A stretch of 64,000 nucleotides of DNA, from positions 62,001 to 126,000 of the forward strand of contig NZ_FMVJ01000005.1 in the NCBI RefSeq assembly GCF_900102135.1, written 5' to 3'. Below are positions 47,240 to 56,728 of the stretch, in pieces. The translations under genes were made by a program, and so were the position numbers. Below the pieces are notes generated by a model. That model was not told the DNA's origin and searched no databases. It worked only from the letters and a program-made list of their open reading frames with translations. Each line of letters opens with the position of its first letter. Position 1 is the stretch's first letter. The stretch is from Microvirga guangxiensis (lineage in GTDB: Bacteria > Pseudomonadota > Alphaproteobacteria > Rhizobiales > Beijerinckiaceae).

Positions 47240-48880
47240 TCAATCGGTTCCCGCGTGAGCGCGCGCCATCTCGCGCAGCTGGAATTTCTGGATCTTGCCG
47301 GTGGATGTTTTCGGCAGCTCGGTGAAGATCACCGTGCGCGGGCATTTGTAGGAGGCGAGGTGCTGACGGCACCATGCGATGAGTTCCTCTGCGGATGCCG
47401 ATCGGTCGGGCCTCAGCTCCACGAAGGCGCAGGGCGTTTCGCCCCATTTCTCGTCCGGCTTCGCAACGACGGCGACGGCCTGGACCGCCGGATGCTTGTA
47501 GAGCGCATCCTCCACCTCGATGGAGGAGATGTTTTCGCCGCCTGAGATGATGATATCCTTCGAGCGGTCTTTGAGCTGAACATAACCGTCGGGATATTTC
47601 ACGCCGAGATCGCCGGAATGGAACCAGCCTCCCGCGAAAGCCTTCTCGGTGGCGGTGGGGTTCTTGAGATAACCCTTCATCACCACGTTGCCGCGGAACA
47701 TGACTTCGCCCAGTGACTTGCCGTCTGCCGGCACAGGCTGCATCGTGTCCGGGTCGAGCACGTCGAGAGCCTCCAGAACCGGATAGCGCACACCCTGACG
47801 GGCTTTCTTCGCCGCGTATTCCTCCGGCGACAGAGTGTTCCAATCCTCATGCCATTCGTTCACGACGGCAGGGCCATAGACTTCCGTGAGGCCATAGAGA
47901 TGCGTGACGTCGAACCCGGCCGACTTCATGGCCGCCAGCACCGCTTCGGGCGGAGGAGCCGCCGCCGTCATGAAGCGGACCGTATGCGGCAGGCTGCGCT
48001 TTTCACCTGAAGGTGCGTTGAGCAGTGTCGACATGACGATGGGTGCGCCGCACAGATGAGTCACCTTGTGATCGGCGATCGCATCGTACATCGGCTTCGC
48101 ACGCACGGCGCGAAGGCATACATGCGTTCCGGCGACAATCGACAGCGACCACGGAAAGCACCAGCCGTTGCAGTGGAACATGGGCAGCGTCCACAGATAG
48201 ACGGGATGCTGGCTCATGGCGCTGGTGACGATGTTGCCCAGGGCGAGCAGATAAGCGCCGCGATGGTGATAGACCACGCCCTTCGGATCGCCCGTCGTGC
48301 CGGAGGTGTAGTTCAGGGTGATGGCGTTCCACTCGTCGTTCGGCAGGGTCCAGGCGAAATCAGGATCGCCCTCGGCGATGAAGTCCTCGTATTCGATTTC
48401 GCCCAGGCGCTCGCCCGCGCCGGAAAATTCCGGGTCGTCATAATCGATGACGAGCGGCTTCACGGCGGAGAGTTCGAGAGCAGCCTTCACGACGCTTGAG
48501 AACTCACGGTCCGTGATCAGAACCTTCGCCTCGCTATGCTCCAGGGAGAAAGCGATGATCTTCGCATCGAGGCGGGTGTTGAGCGTGTTGAGCACCGCTC
48601 CCGCCATCGGCACGCCGTAGTGACATTCGAGCATGGCCGGCGTGTTGGGCAGCACCACCGACACCGTGTCGCCGCGTCCGATGCCGCGCCGGCTCAAGGC
48701 TGAGGCAAGACGACGCGAACGGGCGTAGAAATCACGGTAGCTGCGCTTCAAGGAGCCATGGATGATGGCCGTCTGCTCAGGGTGAACATCTGCTGCGCGC
48801 TCCAGAAAGACGAGGGGCGTCAGCGGCTGGTAATTCGCCGGGTTCTTGTCGAGGTTCGTGTCGTAAGCGGTCGAAGTCAC
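47240..48880 (-). CDS. Acyl-CoA synthetase (AMP-forming)
   Basis: 546 aa, ANL superfamily. It activates a carboxylic acid with ATP to the AMP ester, then the CoA thioester. AMP-binding motifs are LNYTSGTTGDPKGVVYHH (P-loop), LYGLTEVYGPAV, WFHSGDLGVKYPDGYVQL and KDIIISGGENISS. The catalytic lysine lies in PKTSTGKIQKFQLR near the end. It resembles plant/bacterial AAE-type synthetases for short to medium-chain acids. The substrate is not fixed by sequence. Confidence 0.92.
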   Translation of the reverse strand: MTSTAYDTNLDKNPANYQPLTPLVFLERAADVHPEQTAIIHGSLKRSYRDFYARSRRLASALSRRGIGRGDTVSVVLPNTPAMLECHYGVPMAGAVLNTLNTRLDAKIIAFSLEHSEAKVLITDREFSSVVKAALELSAVKPLVIDYDDPEFSGAGERLGEIEYEDFIAEGDPDFAWTLPNDEWNAITLNYTSGTTGDPKGVVYHHRGAYLLALGNIVTSAMSQHPVYLWTLPMFHCNGWCFPWSLSIVAGTHVCLRAVRAKPMYDAIADHKVTHLCGAPIVMSTLLNAPSGEKRSLPHTVRFMTAAAPPPEAVLAAMKSAGFDVTHLYGLTEVYGPAVVNEWHEDWNTLSPEEYAAKKARQGVRYPVLEALDVLDPDTMQPVPADGKSLGEVMFRGNVVMKGYLKNPTATEKAFAGGWFHSGDLGVKYPDGYVQLKDRSKDIIISGGENISSIEVEDALYKHPAVQAVAVVAKPDEKWGETPCAFVELRPDRSASAEELIAWCRQHLASYKCPRTVIFTELPKTSTGKIQKFQLREMARAHAGTD

Positions 48881-49029
48881 GAGCGTTTCCCCTGAAATCT
48901 GCCGATGGTTTTCTCAAGGCCCAATTCTAGCAAAAGCCAAGAGGCCCGTCTTGGGTGTTCGGGCTTAGCAATAAGATGGTCATCGAACGAGCGCAGGGCT
49001 GCCTTGCGAGACAGCCCTGCGCCATGTTG

Positions 49030-50259
49030 TTACTGACTGGCCTTCACGAGAGGGCACTCGCCTTCCGACAGAGGGCGGAAAGCCTGATCGCCCGGTATGG
49101 TGCGAACGAGCTTCAGGTAGTCCCAAGGCTCGCGTGACTCTTCCGGCTTCTTCACTTCGAACACATGGAGATCGTGGACCATGCGGCCATCTTCGCGAAC
49201 CTTGCCGTTCTTGGCGAAGAAGTCGTTCACCGGAAGCTCCTTCATCTTCTTCGCGACAGCCTGCGCCTCGTCCGTGCCAGCTGCTTCGATGGCCTTGAAG
49301 TAGTGGATGAGCGACGAGTAGACGCCTGCCTGACCCATGGTCGGCATGGCCTTGTGACGCTCGTAGAAGCGCTTCGACCAAGCGCGCGTCTCGTCGTTGA
49401 GGTCCCAGTAAAAGGCCTGCGTCATCAGAAGGCCCTGCGCCTGCTCGAGGCCGATGGCGTGGACATCGGTGATGTGCATGTAGAGGCCCGCGAGCTGCAC
49501 GCCCGAACTCGTGAGGCCGAATTCGTGCGCCTGCTTGATGGCGTTCACGGTGTCGGCGCCGGAATTGGCGATGCCGACGATTTTCGCGCCCGAGCTTTGC
49601 GCCTGAAGAAGGAACGAGGAGAAGTCGTGGTTGCCCTGCGGGTGCCTTACGCCACCGGCCACCTTGCCGCCCGCCTTGGTGACGGCTTCTGATGTGTCGC
49701 GCTCAAGAGCGTGGCCGAAGGCATAATCCGCGGTGAGGAAATACCATGGGCCGCGGCTCGCCAGAGGCTGGCCGGTGCCGACCGCGAGCCCATAGGTGTC
49801 ATAGGTCCAGTGGATGCCGACCGGAGAGCAGAACTTGCCGGTGAAGTCCGACGAGCCGCCGGTGGAAGCGATGACGAGGCGGTTCTTCTGCCGTCCGATC
49901 TCCTGGATCGCCAGCATCACGGAGGAGGTCGGCAGGTCGACGATGGTGTCCACCTTGTCCACGTCGATCCAGCGGTTGGCGACGGCGGAGCCCACATCCG
50001 GCTTGTTCTGGTGATCGCCGGCCACGACCTCGATGGGCTTGCCGAGCACCTTGCCGCCGAAATCCTCCACGGCCATCTGGGCAGCGATGGTCGAGCCTGA
50101 GCCCGCCATGTCCGCATAGATGCCGGATTGATCGTTCAGCACGCCGATCTTGACGACGCCGTCGGAGATCGCGTCCGCATTCTGCGCGGAAGCGGGCAGG
50201 GTGGCCATGGACAGGGCGCCTATTCCCGCTGCCAGCGCAATCCGGTGCTTGTGAAGCAT
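49030..50259 (-). CDS. Branched-chain amino acid type ABC transporter substrate-binding protein
   Basis: 409 aa, Peripla_BP_6 fold. The Sec signal peptide is KHRIALAAGIGALSMATLPASAQ. The mature part begins with VVKIGVLNDQSGIYADMAGSGS, as in LivJ/LivK relatives, and ends EGECPLVKASQ. The rest of the transporter (permeases, ATPases) is not nearby, so it is an orphan binding protein. In related organisms such orphans take up aromatic or organic acids as well as amino acids; the ligand here is unknown. Confidence 0.88.
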   Translation of the reverse strand: MLHKHRIALAAGIGALSMATLPASAQNADAISDGVVKIGVLNDQSGIYADMAGSGSTIAAQMAVEDFGGKVLGKPIEVVAGDHQNKPDVGSAVANRWIDVDKVDTIVDLPTSSVMLAIQEIGRQKNRLVIASTGGSSDFTGKFCSPVGIHWTYDTYGLAVGTGQPLASRGPWYFLTADYAFGHALERDTSEAVTKAGGKVAGGVRHPQGNHDFSSFLLQAQSSGAKIVGIANSGADTVNAIKQAHEFGLTSSGVQLAGLYMHITDVHAIGLEQAQGLLMTQAFYWDLNDETRAWSKRFYERHKAMPTMGQAGVYSSLIHYFKAIEAAGTDEAQAVAKKMKELPVNDFFAKNGKVREDGRMVHDLHVFEVKKPEESREPWDYLKLVRTIPGDQAFRPLSEGECPLVKASQ

Positions 50260-50398
50260 TGTTCTCTCTCCTCAGGTGAAATTCCTGGGCGAGAAGAAGC
50301 GCTCAATGCGTCCTTGTCAACGGAAAAGTTCGATATAAAGAACGAAATGTCTGTCTCATCGGCCGTTTCGATATGGCGCTCCGAAGAGCGCCATTCGC

Positions 50399-51595
50399 TT
50401 ACAGCGGAAGATTTTTCAGTGACGACACAGCCGTCATCACGCCGCGCAGCTCGGCGAGCCCTTTGAGGCGTCCTATGGCCGGATATCCGGGGTGAGTGGG
50501 CTTGCCCACATCGTCTAGCAATTCGTGCCCATGGTCCGGCCGCATGGGGATGCGCCAGCGCGAGTCGCCCGCCTCCTTGCGCCGCTTCTGCTCCTCCAGC
50601 AGGGCGGTGACGACCGCCACCATGTCGGTGTCGCCGCCGAGGTGGTCCGCCTCCATGAAGGAGCCGTCCGGCTCCTTGGCGACATTGCGCAGATGCGCAA
50701 ACCAGATGCGGTCCGCAAAGCGCCGCGCGATGGCCGGCACGTCGTTGGCGGGATTGGCGCCCAGAGAGCCGCTGCACAGCGTGACGCCGTTTGCAGGAGC
50801 ATCGACAGCGCTGACGATGAAGGCGAGATCGTCCGCATTCGACACGATGCGCGGCAGTCCCATCAGCGAGCGCGGCGGATCGTCCGGATGGATGCACATG
50901 CGGATGCCCACTTCCTCGGCGACGGGAATCACCTCACGCAGGAAGCGCGCCAGATTTTCGCGCAGGCCAGCGGCATCGATGTCCTTGTAGCGCGCAAGCA
51001 TGGCACGCAGGCCGGGAATGTCGTAGCGGTCGTAGGCGCCGGGCAGGCCAGCCATGATGTTGGACAGGAGCTTGTTGCGGTCTGCATCCGAGGAGCGGTC
51101 GAACCATTCCTTCGCGCGCGCCATGACTTCAGAGGATTGTTCGTCCTCCGCACCCGGCCGCTGCAGCATGAAGCAGTCGAATGCCGCATATTCATGCGCG
51201 TTGAACCGCAGGGCGGTTCCGCCTCCCGGAAGAGGGTGGGCGAGTTCGGTGCGTGTCCAATCGACCACCGGCATGAAGTTGTAGCACACCGTCGTGATGC
51301 CGCATTGTGCGAGATTGCGCAGCGACTGGCGGTAATTGTCGAAGAGGGGCGTGAGGTCGCCTTCGCCGATCTTGATGTTCTCATGGATCGGCAGGCTCTC
51401 GACAACGCTCCAGCGCAGTCCCAGCGAGGGATCCGCCGCGATTTCGGACTTGCGCTTTTCGATCTCGTCCACGCTCCACACGACGCCGTAGGGGATGTGG
51501 TGCAGGGCCGTGACGATCCCCGTCGCGCCTGTCTGACGAATATGCGGAAGCTGAACGACATCGTCGGGGCCGAACCAGCGCCAGGTCTGTTCCAT
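50399..51595 (-). CDS. uxuA: Mannonate dehydratase
   Basis: 398 aa. Converts D-mannonate to 2-keto-3-deoxy-D-gluconate, the step after fructuronate reduction in glucuronate breakdown. The family start is MEQTWRWFGPDDVVQLPHIRQTGATG. Metal and active-site segments are CYNFMPVVDWTRTEL, GIRMCIHPDDPPRSLMG, CSGSLGANPANDVPAIA and RPDHGHELLDD. It is followed upstream on the same strand by uxaA (63-base gap). Confidence 0.95.
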   Translation of the reverse strand: MEQTWRWFGPDDVVQLPHIRQTGATGIVTALHHIPYGVVWSVDEIEKRKSEIAADPSLGLRWSVVESLPIHENIKIGEGDLTPLFDNYRQSLRNLAQCGITTVCYNFMPVVDWTRTELAHPLPGGGTALRFNAHEYAAFDCFMLQRPGAEDEQSSEVMARAKEWFDRSSDADRNKLLSNIMAGLPGAYDRYDIPGLRAMLARYKDIDAAGLRENLARFLREVIPVAEEVGIRMCIHPDDPPRSLMGLPRIVSNADDLAFIVSAVDAPANGVTLCSGSLGANPANDVPAIARRFADRIWFAHLRNVAKEPDGSFMEADHLGGDTDMVAVVTALLEEQKRRKEAGDSRWRIPMRPDHGHELLDDVGKPTHPGYPAIGRLKGLAELRGVMTAVSSLKNLPL

Positions 51596-51658
51596 GGGAT
51601 CACCTTAAAAGAGGAGCCGAATTCGTGGGCCGGCTCTGACATTGAACGTTTGGGTTGC

Positions 51659-53191
51659 TTACATCACCGCGCCGATCTGCCAGGGCAGGAATTCGGCATC
51701 GCCATATCCGAGAAGTTCCGATTTCGAGCGCTCGCCCGAGGCGACCTTCAGGATCGTGTCGAAGATTTCCTGGCCCTTCTCGGCAATCGAAACGCCATCG
51801 AGGATGTCGCCGCAATTGATATCCATGTCGTCGATCATGCGGCGATAGATATCGGTGTTAGTGGCGAGCTTGATCGAAGGCGTGGGCTTGCAGCCATAGG
51901 CCGAGCCGCGTCCGGTGGTGAAGCACAGGATGTTCGCGCCGCCTGCCACCTGTCCTGTCGCGGAGACGGGATCGTAGCCGGGCGTATCCATGAACACGAA
52001 GCCCTTCGTGGTGACGGGTTCCGCATAGCGATAGACGTCGGTGAGCGTGGTCGTGCCGCCTTTGGCCGCGGCTCCCAGCGACTTCTCGAGGATCGTGGTG
52101 AGGCCGCCCGCCTTGTTCCCGGGCGAGGGATTGTTGTTCATCTCGCCCCTGTTGCGCGCGGTATATTCCTCCCACCAGCCGATGAGGTCGACGAGCTTCT
52201 CGCCGATCTCGCGCGTGGCCGCGCGGCGGGTGAGGAGATGCTCCGCGCCGTAGATCTCGGGCGTCTCCGACAGGATTGCGGTGCCGCCGTTCCGCACGAG
52301 AATATCGACGGCAGCGCCCAATGCCGGATTGGCCGTGATGCCAGAATATCCGTCCGATCCGCCGCATTGCAGGGCGAGCATCAGTTCGGAGGCGGGCACC
52401 GTCTCGCGCTCGAAGCGATTGGCGAGCGGGAGCATGTCGCGGATCGCGGCAACGCCCGCTTCGACGGATTTGCGCGTGCCGCCGGTATCCTGAATGGTGA
52501 GCGAGCGGAAGGTGTCGCTCTCCTGGATATTGTAGATCTCTTTCCACCGGCCGATCTGAAACACCTCGCATCCCAGGCCGACCATCAGCACGCCGGCCAT
52601 GTTGGGATTGGAGGCATAACCCCATTGCGTGCGCTTGAGGATGTCGGCCCCTTCGCCTTTCTGGTCCATGCCGCATCCCGTGCCATGGACGAGCGGAATG
52701 ACGCCGTCGATGTTGGGATAATCGTCGAGCATGCCGGAGCGCTCGACTTCCCGCGCGATGAAGCGGGCGACGGAGGCCGAGCAGTTCACGCTGGTGAGGA
52801 TCGCAAGGTAATTGCGGGTGCCGACCGTTCCGTTCGCGCGCCGATAGCCCTGAAACGTCGCCTGCTGCTCGGCCGGCAGAAGGGGAGTGGGCCTCGCGTC
52901 CTCGGCAAAATGCCAGTCGCGGGCGAAGGCGTGCATCTCGATGTTGTGCTCATGCAGCCACTCGCCCGGTTCGACAGGCTTCGACGCGAAGCCGATGATC
53001 TGACCGAACTTGAAGATCGGCTCACCTACGGCAATCGGAGAAACCGCGATCTTATGGCCTTTCGGAATGCGCTCCCTGGCCGTCACGCCATGCACGACCG
53101 CGCCAGGCATGATGGCATCGACGGCGACGACGAGATTGTCGCGTTCATGAAGGCGCACGATCCGCGGTGCCTGTGTCGGCTTGTCCAGCAT
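51659..53191 (-). CDS. uxaA: Altronate dehydratase family (UxaA) full-length
   Basis: 510 aa, the fused form with an N-terminal SAF domain (about 10-95: MPGAVVHGVTARERIPKGHK) and the main dehydratase domain. Conserved segments are GTVGTRNYLAILTSVNCSAS, PLVHGTGCGMD and ALQCGGSDGYSGITANPALG. It dehydrates D-altronate to 2-keto-3-deoxygluconate in galacturonate breakdown using iron. It lies between uxuA and the gntR regulator gene on one strand (31 bases to the regulator). Confidence 0.93.
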   Translation of the reverse strand: MLDKPTQAPRIVRLHERDNLVVAVDAIMPGAVVHGVTARERIPKGHKIAVSPIAVGEPIFKFGQIIGFASKPVEPGEWLHEHNIEMHAFARDWHFAEDARPTPLLPAEQQATFQGYRRANGTVGTRNYLAILTSVNCSASVARFIAREVERSGMLDDYPNIDGVIPLVHGTGCGMDQKGEGADILKRTQWGYASNPNMAGVLMVGLGCEVFQIGRWKEIYNIQESDTFRSLTIQDTGGTRKSVEAGVAAIRDMLPLANRFERETVPASELMLALQCGGSDGYSGITANPALGAAVDILVRNGGTAILSETPEIYGAEHLLTRRAATREIGEKLVDLIGWWEEYTARNRGEMNNNPSPGNKAGGLTTILEKSLGAAAKGGTTTLTDVYRYAEPVTTKGFVFMDTPGYDPVSATGQVAGGANILCFTTGRGSAYGCKPTPSIKLATNTDIYRRMIDDMDINCGDILDGVSIAEKGQEIFDTILKVASGERSKSELLGYGDAEFLPWQIGAVM

Positions 53192-53222
53192 GGTCAGTCC
53201 TTCCGACGATGCACAGCTGTGC

Positions 53223-53960
53223 TCATGCGCTGAGAACTTCCGCTGAGGCTACGGTTTCAGGCTCGAAGAGGTGCGGATGCTGCTCGGCGAGCTCCGGCAG
53301 CGAGCGTAGGATTTCGCTCAGATGCTGATGCATCGCCGCCTCTGCCGCCACCGGGTCCTTCTCTTTGATCGCATTCACAATGAGCACGTGTTGGGCGAGA
53401 ACCACATGGCGCGGCACGGCCTTCGCCATGTCGAGAAAGCGCACACGGTCCATCTGCGGCTTGACGTCCTCGATCATGCGCCATGCCTTGGGGCGGCCTG
53501 CCGTCTCGGCAAGCAGCCGGTGAAACTCTTCGTCGAGCGAGAGAAACTCTTCCGTCGACGCGGAGCGCTGGACGCGGCGTTGCCGTGTGAGGCTGGCATT
53601 CAGCTCGGCCAGCATGACGGGCGTGGCCTTCAGCGCCGCTTCCCGCACGACCGCGCATTCCACAGCTTCGCGAATGAAGCGCGCATCCTCGACGCCCGCT
53701 CGCGAGATCTTGACCACCTGGGTGCCGCGTTGAGGGAGAACCCGCACGAGACCGGCCTCGCTGAGCTTGATCAGGGCCTCCCTGACAGGCGACCTGCTGA
53801 CCCCGAATCGCTCCGCAAGATCTTGTTCCGACAGCATTTCCCCCGGGGCGATCTGCATCGTCACAATGGCCTGGCGCAGGGCGCGTGTGACCTGCCGGGC
53901 CATCGGTTCGCGGCCGTCGTCGAGCTTTGCGAGGGGGCGTTTCTTAGTCATAAGTGGCAC
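53223..53960 (-). CDS. GntR/FadR-family regulator of the hexuronate locus
   Basis: 245 aa. The winged-helix N-terminal domain has APGEMLSEQDLAERFGVSRSPVREALIKLSEAGLVRV. The FCD effector-binding domain follows, with metal-type residues in DEEFHRLLAETAGRPKAW and HVLIVNAIKEKDP (Asp, His, His). It is placed first in the leftward operon and divergent from uxaC, so it is the likely repressor of both, responding to a hexuronate-derived ligand, as UxuR/ExuR do in enterobacteria. An ATG six bases in is another possible start. Confidence 0.9.
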   Translation of the reverse strand: MPLMTKKRPLAKLDDGREPMARQVTRALRQAIVTMQIAPGEMLSEQDLAERFGVSRSPVREALIKLSEAGLVRVLPQRGTQVVKISRAGVEDARFIREAVECAVVREAALKATPVMLAELNASLTRQRRVQRSASTEEFLSLDEEFHRLLAETAGRPKAWRMIEDVKPQMDRVRFLDMAKAVPRHVVLAQHVLIVNAIKEKDPVAAEAAMHQHLSEILRSLPELAEQHPHLFEPETVASAEVLSA

Positions 53961-53967
53961 ACTACCA

Positions 53968-54010
53968 TACTAGTAGACCATTGCAAAGGCGTTCAGAACG
54001 CTCTACTCTC
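53968..54010 (+). promoter_or_regulatory. Candidate uxaC promoter with possible GntR operator
   Basis: A -35 TTGCAA (53982-53987), 17-base spacer and -10 TACTCT (54005-54010) fit a sigma70-type promoter. Just upstream and overlapping the -35 is ACCATACTAGTAGACCATT, containing a repeated ACCAT and a TAGTAGACCA unit with the GT-N2-AC core seen in FadR-subfamily sites. This would be a natural place for the adjacent GntR protein. The operator part is a guess from position. Confidence 0.4.
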
Positions 54011-54069
54011 CTTGCGTAAACTTGAAGGCGACCGGCGAAGGCCGACTTGAAGCGCCGAGGGAGAACGCC

Positions 54070-55473
54070 ATGCTGATCCATCCGGACCGGCTATTTCCTG
54101 CAGAGCCTGCAGCGCGCGATGTGGCGCGCAGGCTCTATGAGGGAATCAAGGATCTGCCGATCATCTCGCCGCATGGCCACACGGATCCCCGGTGGTATGC
54201 CGAGAACGAGCCGTTCCTCGATCCGGCGACGCTTTTCGTCATTCCCGACCACTACATTTTCCGGATGCTCTACAGCCAGGGCGTGCGCCTCGAGGATCTC
54301 GGTATCCCGACCAAGGACGGCGGCGCCGTCGAGAAGGACCCGCGCGCGATCTGGCGTCGCTTCGCGGCGCATTACCACCTCTTCCGCGGCACGCCCACGC
54401 GCACATGGCTTGATCATACTTTCGCGACGCTCTTCGGCTTCACGGAGCGACTCTCGGCTGACAATGCCGACGCTTATTACAACCGTATCGATGAAGCTTT
54501 GCGCATGCCGGAGTTCCGCCCCCGCGCGCTGTTCGAACGTTTCCGCATCGAAGCCATCGCCACGACGGAAAGCCCGCTCGACCCGCTGAAGCACCATCAG
54601 ACTATTCGTCAATCGGGTTGGGGAGGGCGCGTCGTGACGGCCTACCGCCCGGATCCGGTCGTCGATCCGGATTTCGACGGTTTCCGGGAAAACCTTGAGC
54701 GCTTCGGCGAGATCACGGGTTGCGACACGTCGACCTGGAGCGGTTATCTGGAGGCGCATCGCAAGCGCCGCGCCTTCTTCCGCGAATACGGCGCGACATC
54801 CACCGATCACGGACATCCGACGGCCCGAACGGCTGATCTCTCGCGTGCGGATGCCGAAGCGCTTTTCCGCCGTGTCTCGACAGGCGATGCAGGCCCTGGC
54901 GACGCGGAATTGTTCCGCGCCCAGATGCTTACCGAGATGGCTGCCATGAGCGTGGAGGATGGGATGGTGATGCAGATCCATCCCGGTTCCTTCCGCAATC
55001 ACAACCAGCAGATTTACAGCCGCTTCGGCCGCGACATGGGCGCCGACATTCCCTCGCAGACCGACTATGTGGGAGCGCTGAAGCCGCTGCTCGACCGCTT
55101 CGGCAATGAGCGGAACCTGAGCGTCATCCTCTTCACGCTCGACGAAACGAGCTATTCGAGAGAGCTTGCTCCGCTCGCCGGTCACTATCCTATCCTGAAG
55201 CTCGGCCCGGCCTGGTGGTTCTTCGATGCGCCGGAGGGCATGCGCCGCTTCCGCGAGCTCACCACGGAGACGGCGGGTTTCTACAACACCGTCGGCTTCA
55301 ATGACGACACGCGTGCCTATCTCTCGATCCCCGCGCGCCACGACGTGGCCCGGCGTGTCGACTGCGCCTATCTCGCCAATCTCGTGACGACTCACCGCCT
55401 CGATGAGGATGAAGCGCACGAGCTGGCCTACGACCTCGCATATCGCCTCGCGAAGGAGGCCTACAAGCTGTGA
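54070..55473 (+). CDS. uxaC: Glucuronate (uronate) isomerase
   Basis: 467 aa from the ATG at 54070, with gaggga upstream. Converts D-glucuronate to fructuronate and D-galacturonate to tagaturonate, the entry step of the pathway. An amidohydrolase-like barrel with metal motif SPHGHTDPRWYAENEPF and later MQIHPGSFRNHN, GPAWWFFDAPEGM and FYNTVGFNDDTRAYLSIPARHD is as in the family. It is the first gene of the rightward operon. Confidence 0.95.
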   Translation: MLIHPDRLFPAEPAARDVARRLYEGIKDLPIISPHGHTDPRWYAENEPFLDPATLFVIPDHYIFRMLYSQGVRLEDLGIPTKDGGAVEKDPRAIWRRFAAHYHLFRGTPTRTWLDHTFATLFGFTERLSADNADAYYNRIDEALRMPEFRPRALFERFRIEAIATTESPLDPLKHHQTIRQSGWGGRVVTAYRPDPVVDPDFDGFRENLERFGEITGCDTSTWSGYLEAHRKRRAFFREYGATSTDHGHPTARTADLSRADAEALFRRVSTGDAGPGDAELFRAQMLTEMAAMSVEDGMVMQIHPGSFRNHNQQIYSRFGRDMGADIPSQTDYVGALKPLLDRFGNERNLSVILFTLDETSYSRELAPLAGHYPILKLGPAWWFFDAPEGMRRFRELTTETAGFYNTVGFNDDTRAYLSIPARHDVARRVDCAYLANLVTTHRLDEDEAHELAYDLAYRLAKEAYKL

Positions 55474-55523
55474 GAACGGGCATGGCCCTCGACGGCCATG
55501 CTGCACAGAACGGGAGGAAGACC

Positions 55524-56714
55524 ATGAAGAACCTGATCACCAGACGCAACTTCGTCGGCGGGGTAGCCGCCGGCGCCGGGCTCGCCACCGTTGGCGGACG
55601 AGCTTTTGCTCAGCAGCTGGCGCTGCCGACCAGCCCTGTGACGCTCAACATCATCGACGTCGCAGGCAATCTGGCGCTGACCCAGAAAGCCATCGAGAAC
55701 TATCGCAAGGCGAAGCCCAATCTCGTTTCCCGCATCACCTTCACCAAGGCTCCCGCGCCTGAACTCGCGGGCAAGCTGAAGGCGCAGCAGGACGCGGGCC
55801 GTGTCGATATCGACCTCGTGCTCACCGGCACGGATGCGCTGTCCGCCGGTATCGAGCAGAAGCTCTGGGTGGAGGTCATGGCGCAGCATGCGAGCGCTCT
55901 GCCGAAGCTCGACGACATCTATCTTCCGGCAGCCGCGAAGATGCAGACGCTGGCCAAGGGCCAAGGCGTCGTCGTTACCTATTATCCGTCGGGACCGATC
56001 CTCGAATACATGCCCGACCGCGTGAAGAAGGTGCCGACCACCGCGGAGGAACTCCTGGCCTGGACCAAGGAGAACCCGAACCGCCTGATCTATGCGCGTC
56101 CCGCGAATTCCGGTCCCGGCCGCACCTTCATCATGGGCCTTCCCTACATCCTGGGAGACAGCAATCCGCAGGATCCGGCGAAGGGCTGGGACAAGACCTG
56201 GGCCTATCTCAAGGAGCTCGGCCAGAACATCGAATATTACCCGTCCGGCACGGGCGCAGTGATGAAGGAGCTCGGCGAAGGCTCGCGCGACATGACCGTC
56301 TCCACCACGGGATGGGACATCAACCCGCGCGTTCTCGGCGTCGTCCCGAAAGAGGCGAAGGTCGCTGCGCTCAAAGGTTTCCATTGGGTGGCCGATGCGC
56401 ATTACATGTGCATCCCGAAGGGCCTGTCCAATGAGAAGATCGCCGTTCTTCTCGACCTGATGAACTTCCTCCTCACCAAGGAGCAGCAGGCTTACACCTA
56501 CGACGAGGGATACTTCTATCCCGGTCCTGCGGTGAAGGGTGTCACCCTCGACATGGCTCCGCCGGAAAGCCAGGCCGCGATCAAGGAGTACGGGCGCCCC
56601 GAATACGAGAAGTGGATCGCAGAGAACCCGATCGAGCTGCCGCTCCAGCCGGAGCAGATGGTAGTGGCGTTCCGCATGTGGGACGAGCAGATCGGCGGAG
56701 CGAAGCGCAAGTAA
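55524..56714 (+). CDS. ABC transporter substrate-binding protein (spermidine/iron-type family) of the hexuronate operon
   Basis: 396 aa from the ATG at 55524 with RBS gggaggaag. Tat-type signal TRRNFVGGVAAGAGLATVGG ends at RAFA. The mature part belongs to family 1 / PotD-like extracellular binding proteins (DIDLVLTGTDALSAG, VVTYYPSGPILEYMPD). Position between uxaC and the transporter genes suggests that it binds a hexuronate or an oligo-uronide; this is inferred from context only. Confidence 0.88.
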   Translation: MKNLITRRNFVGGVAAGAGLATVGGRAFAQQLALPTSPVTLNIIDVAGNLALTQKAIENYRKAKPNLVSRITFTKAPAPELAGKLKAQQDAGRVDIDLVLTGTDALSAGIEQKLWVEVMAQHASALPKLDDIYLPAAAKMQTLAKGQGVVVTYYPSGPILEYMPDRVKKVPTTAEELLAWTKENPNRLIYARPANSGPGRTFIMGLPYILGDSNPQDPAKGWDKTWAYLKELGQNIEYYPSGTGAVMKELGEGSRDMTVSTTGWDINPRVLGVVPKEAKVAALKGFHWVADAHYMCIPKGLSNEKIAVLLDLMNFLLTKEQQAYTYDEGYFYPGPAVKGVTLDMAPPESQAAIKEYGRPEYEKWIAENPIELPLQPEQMVVAFRMWDEQIGGAKRK

Positions 56715-56728
56715 CCTGAGGACCCGCG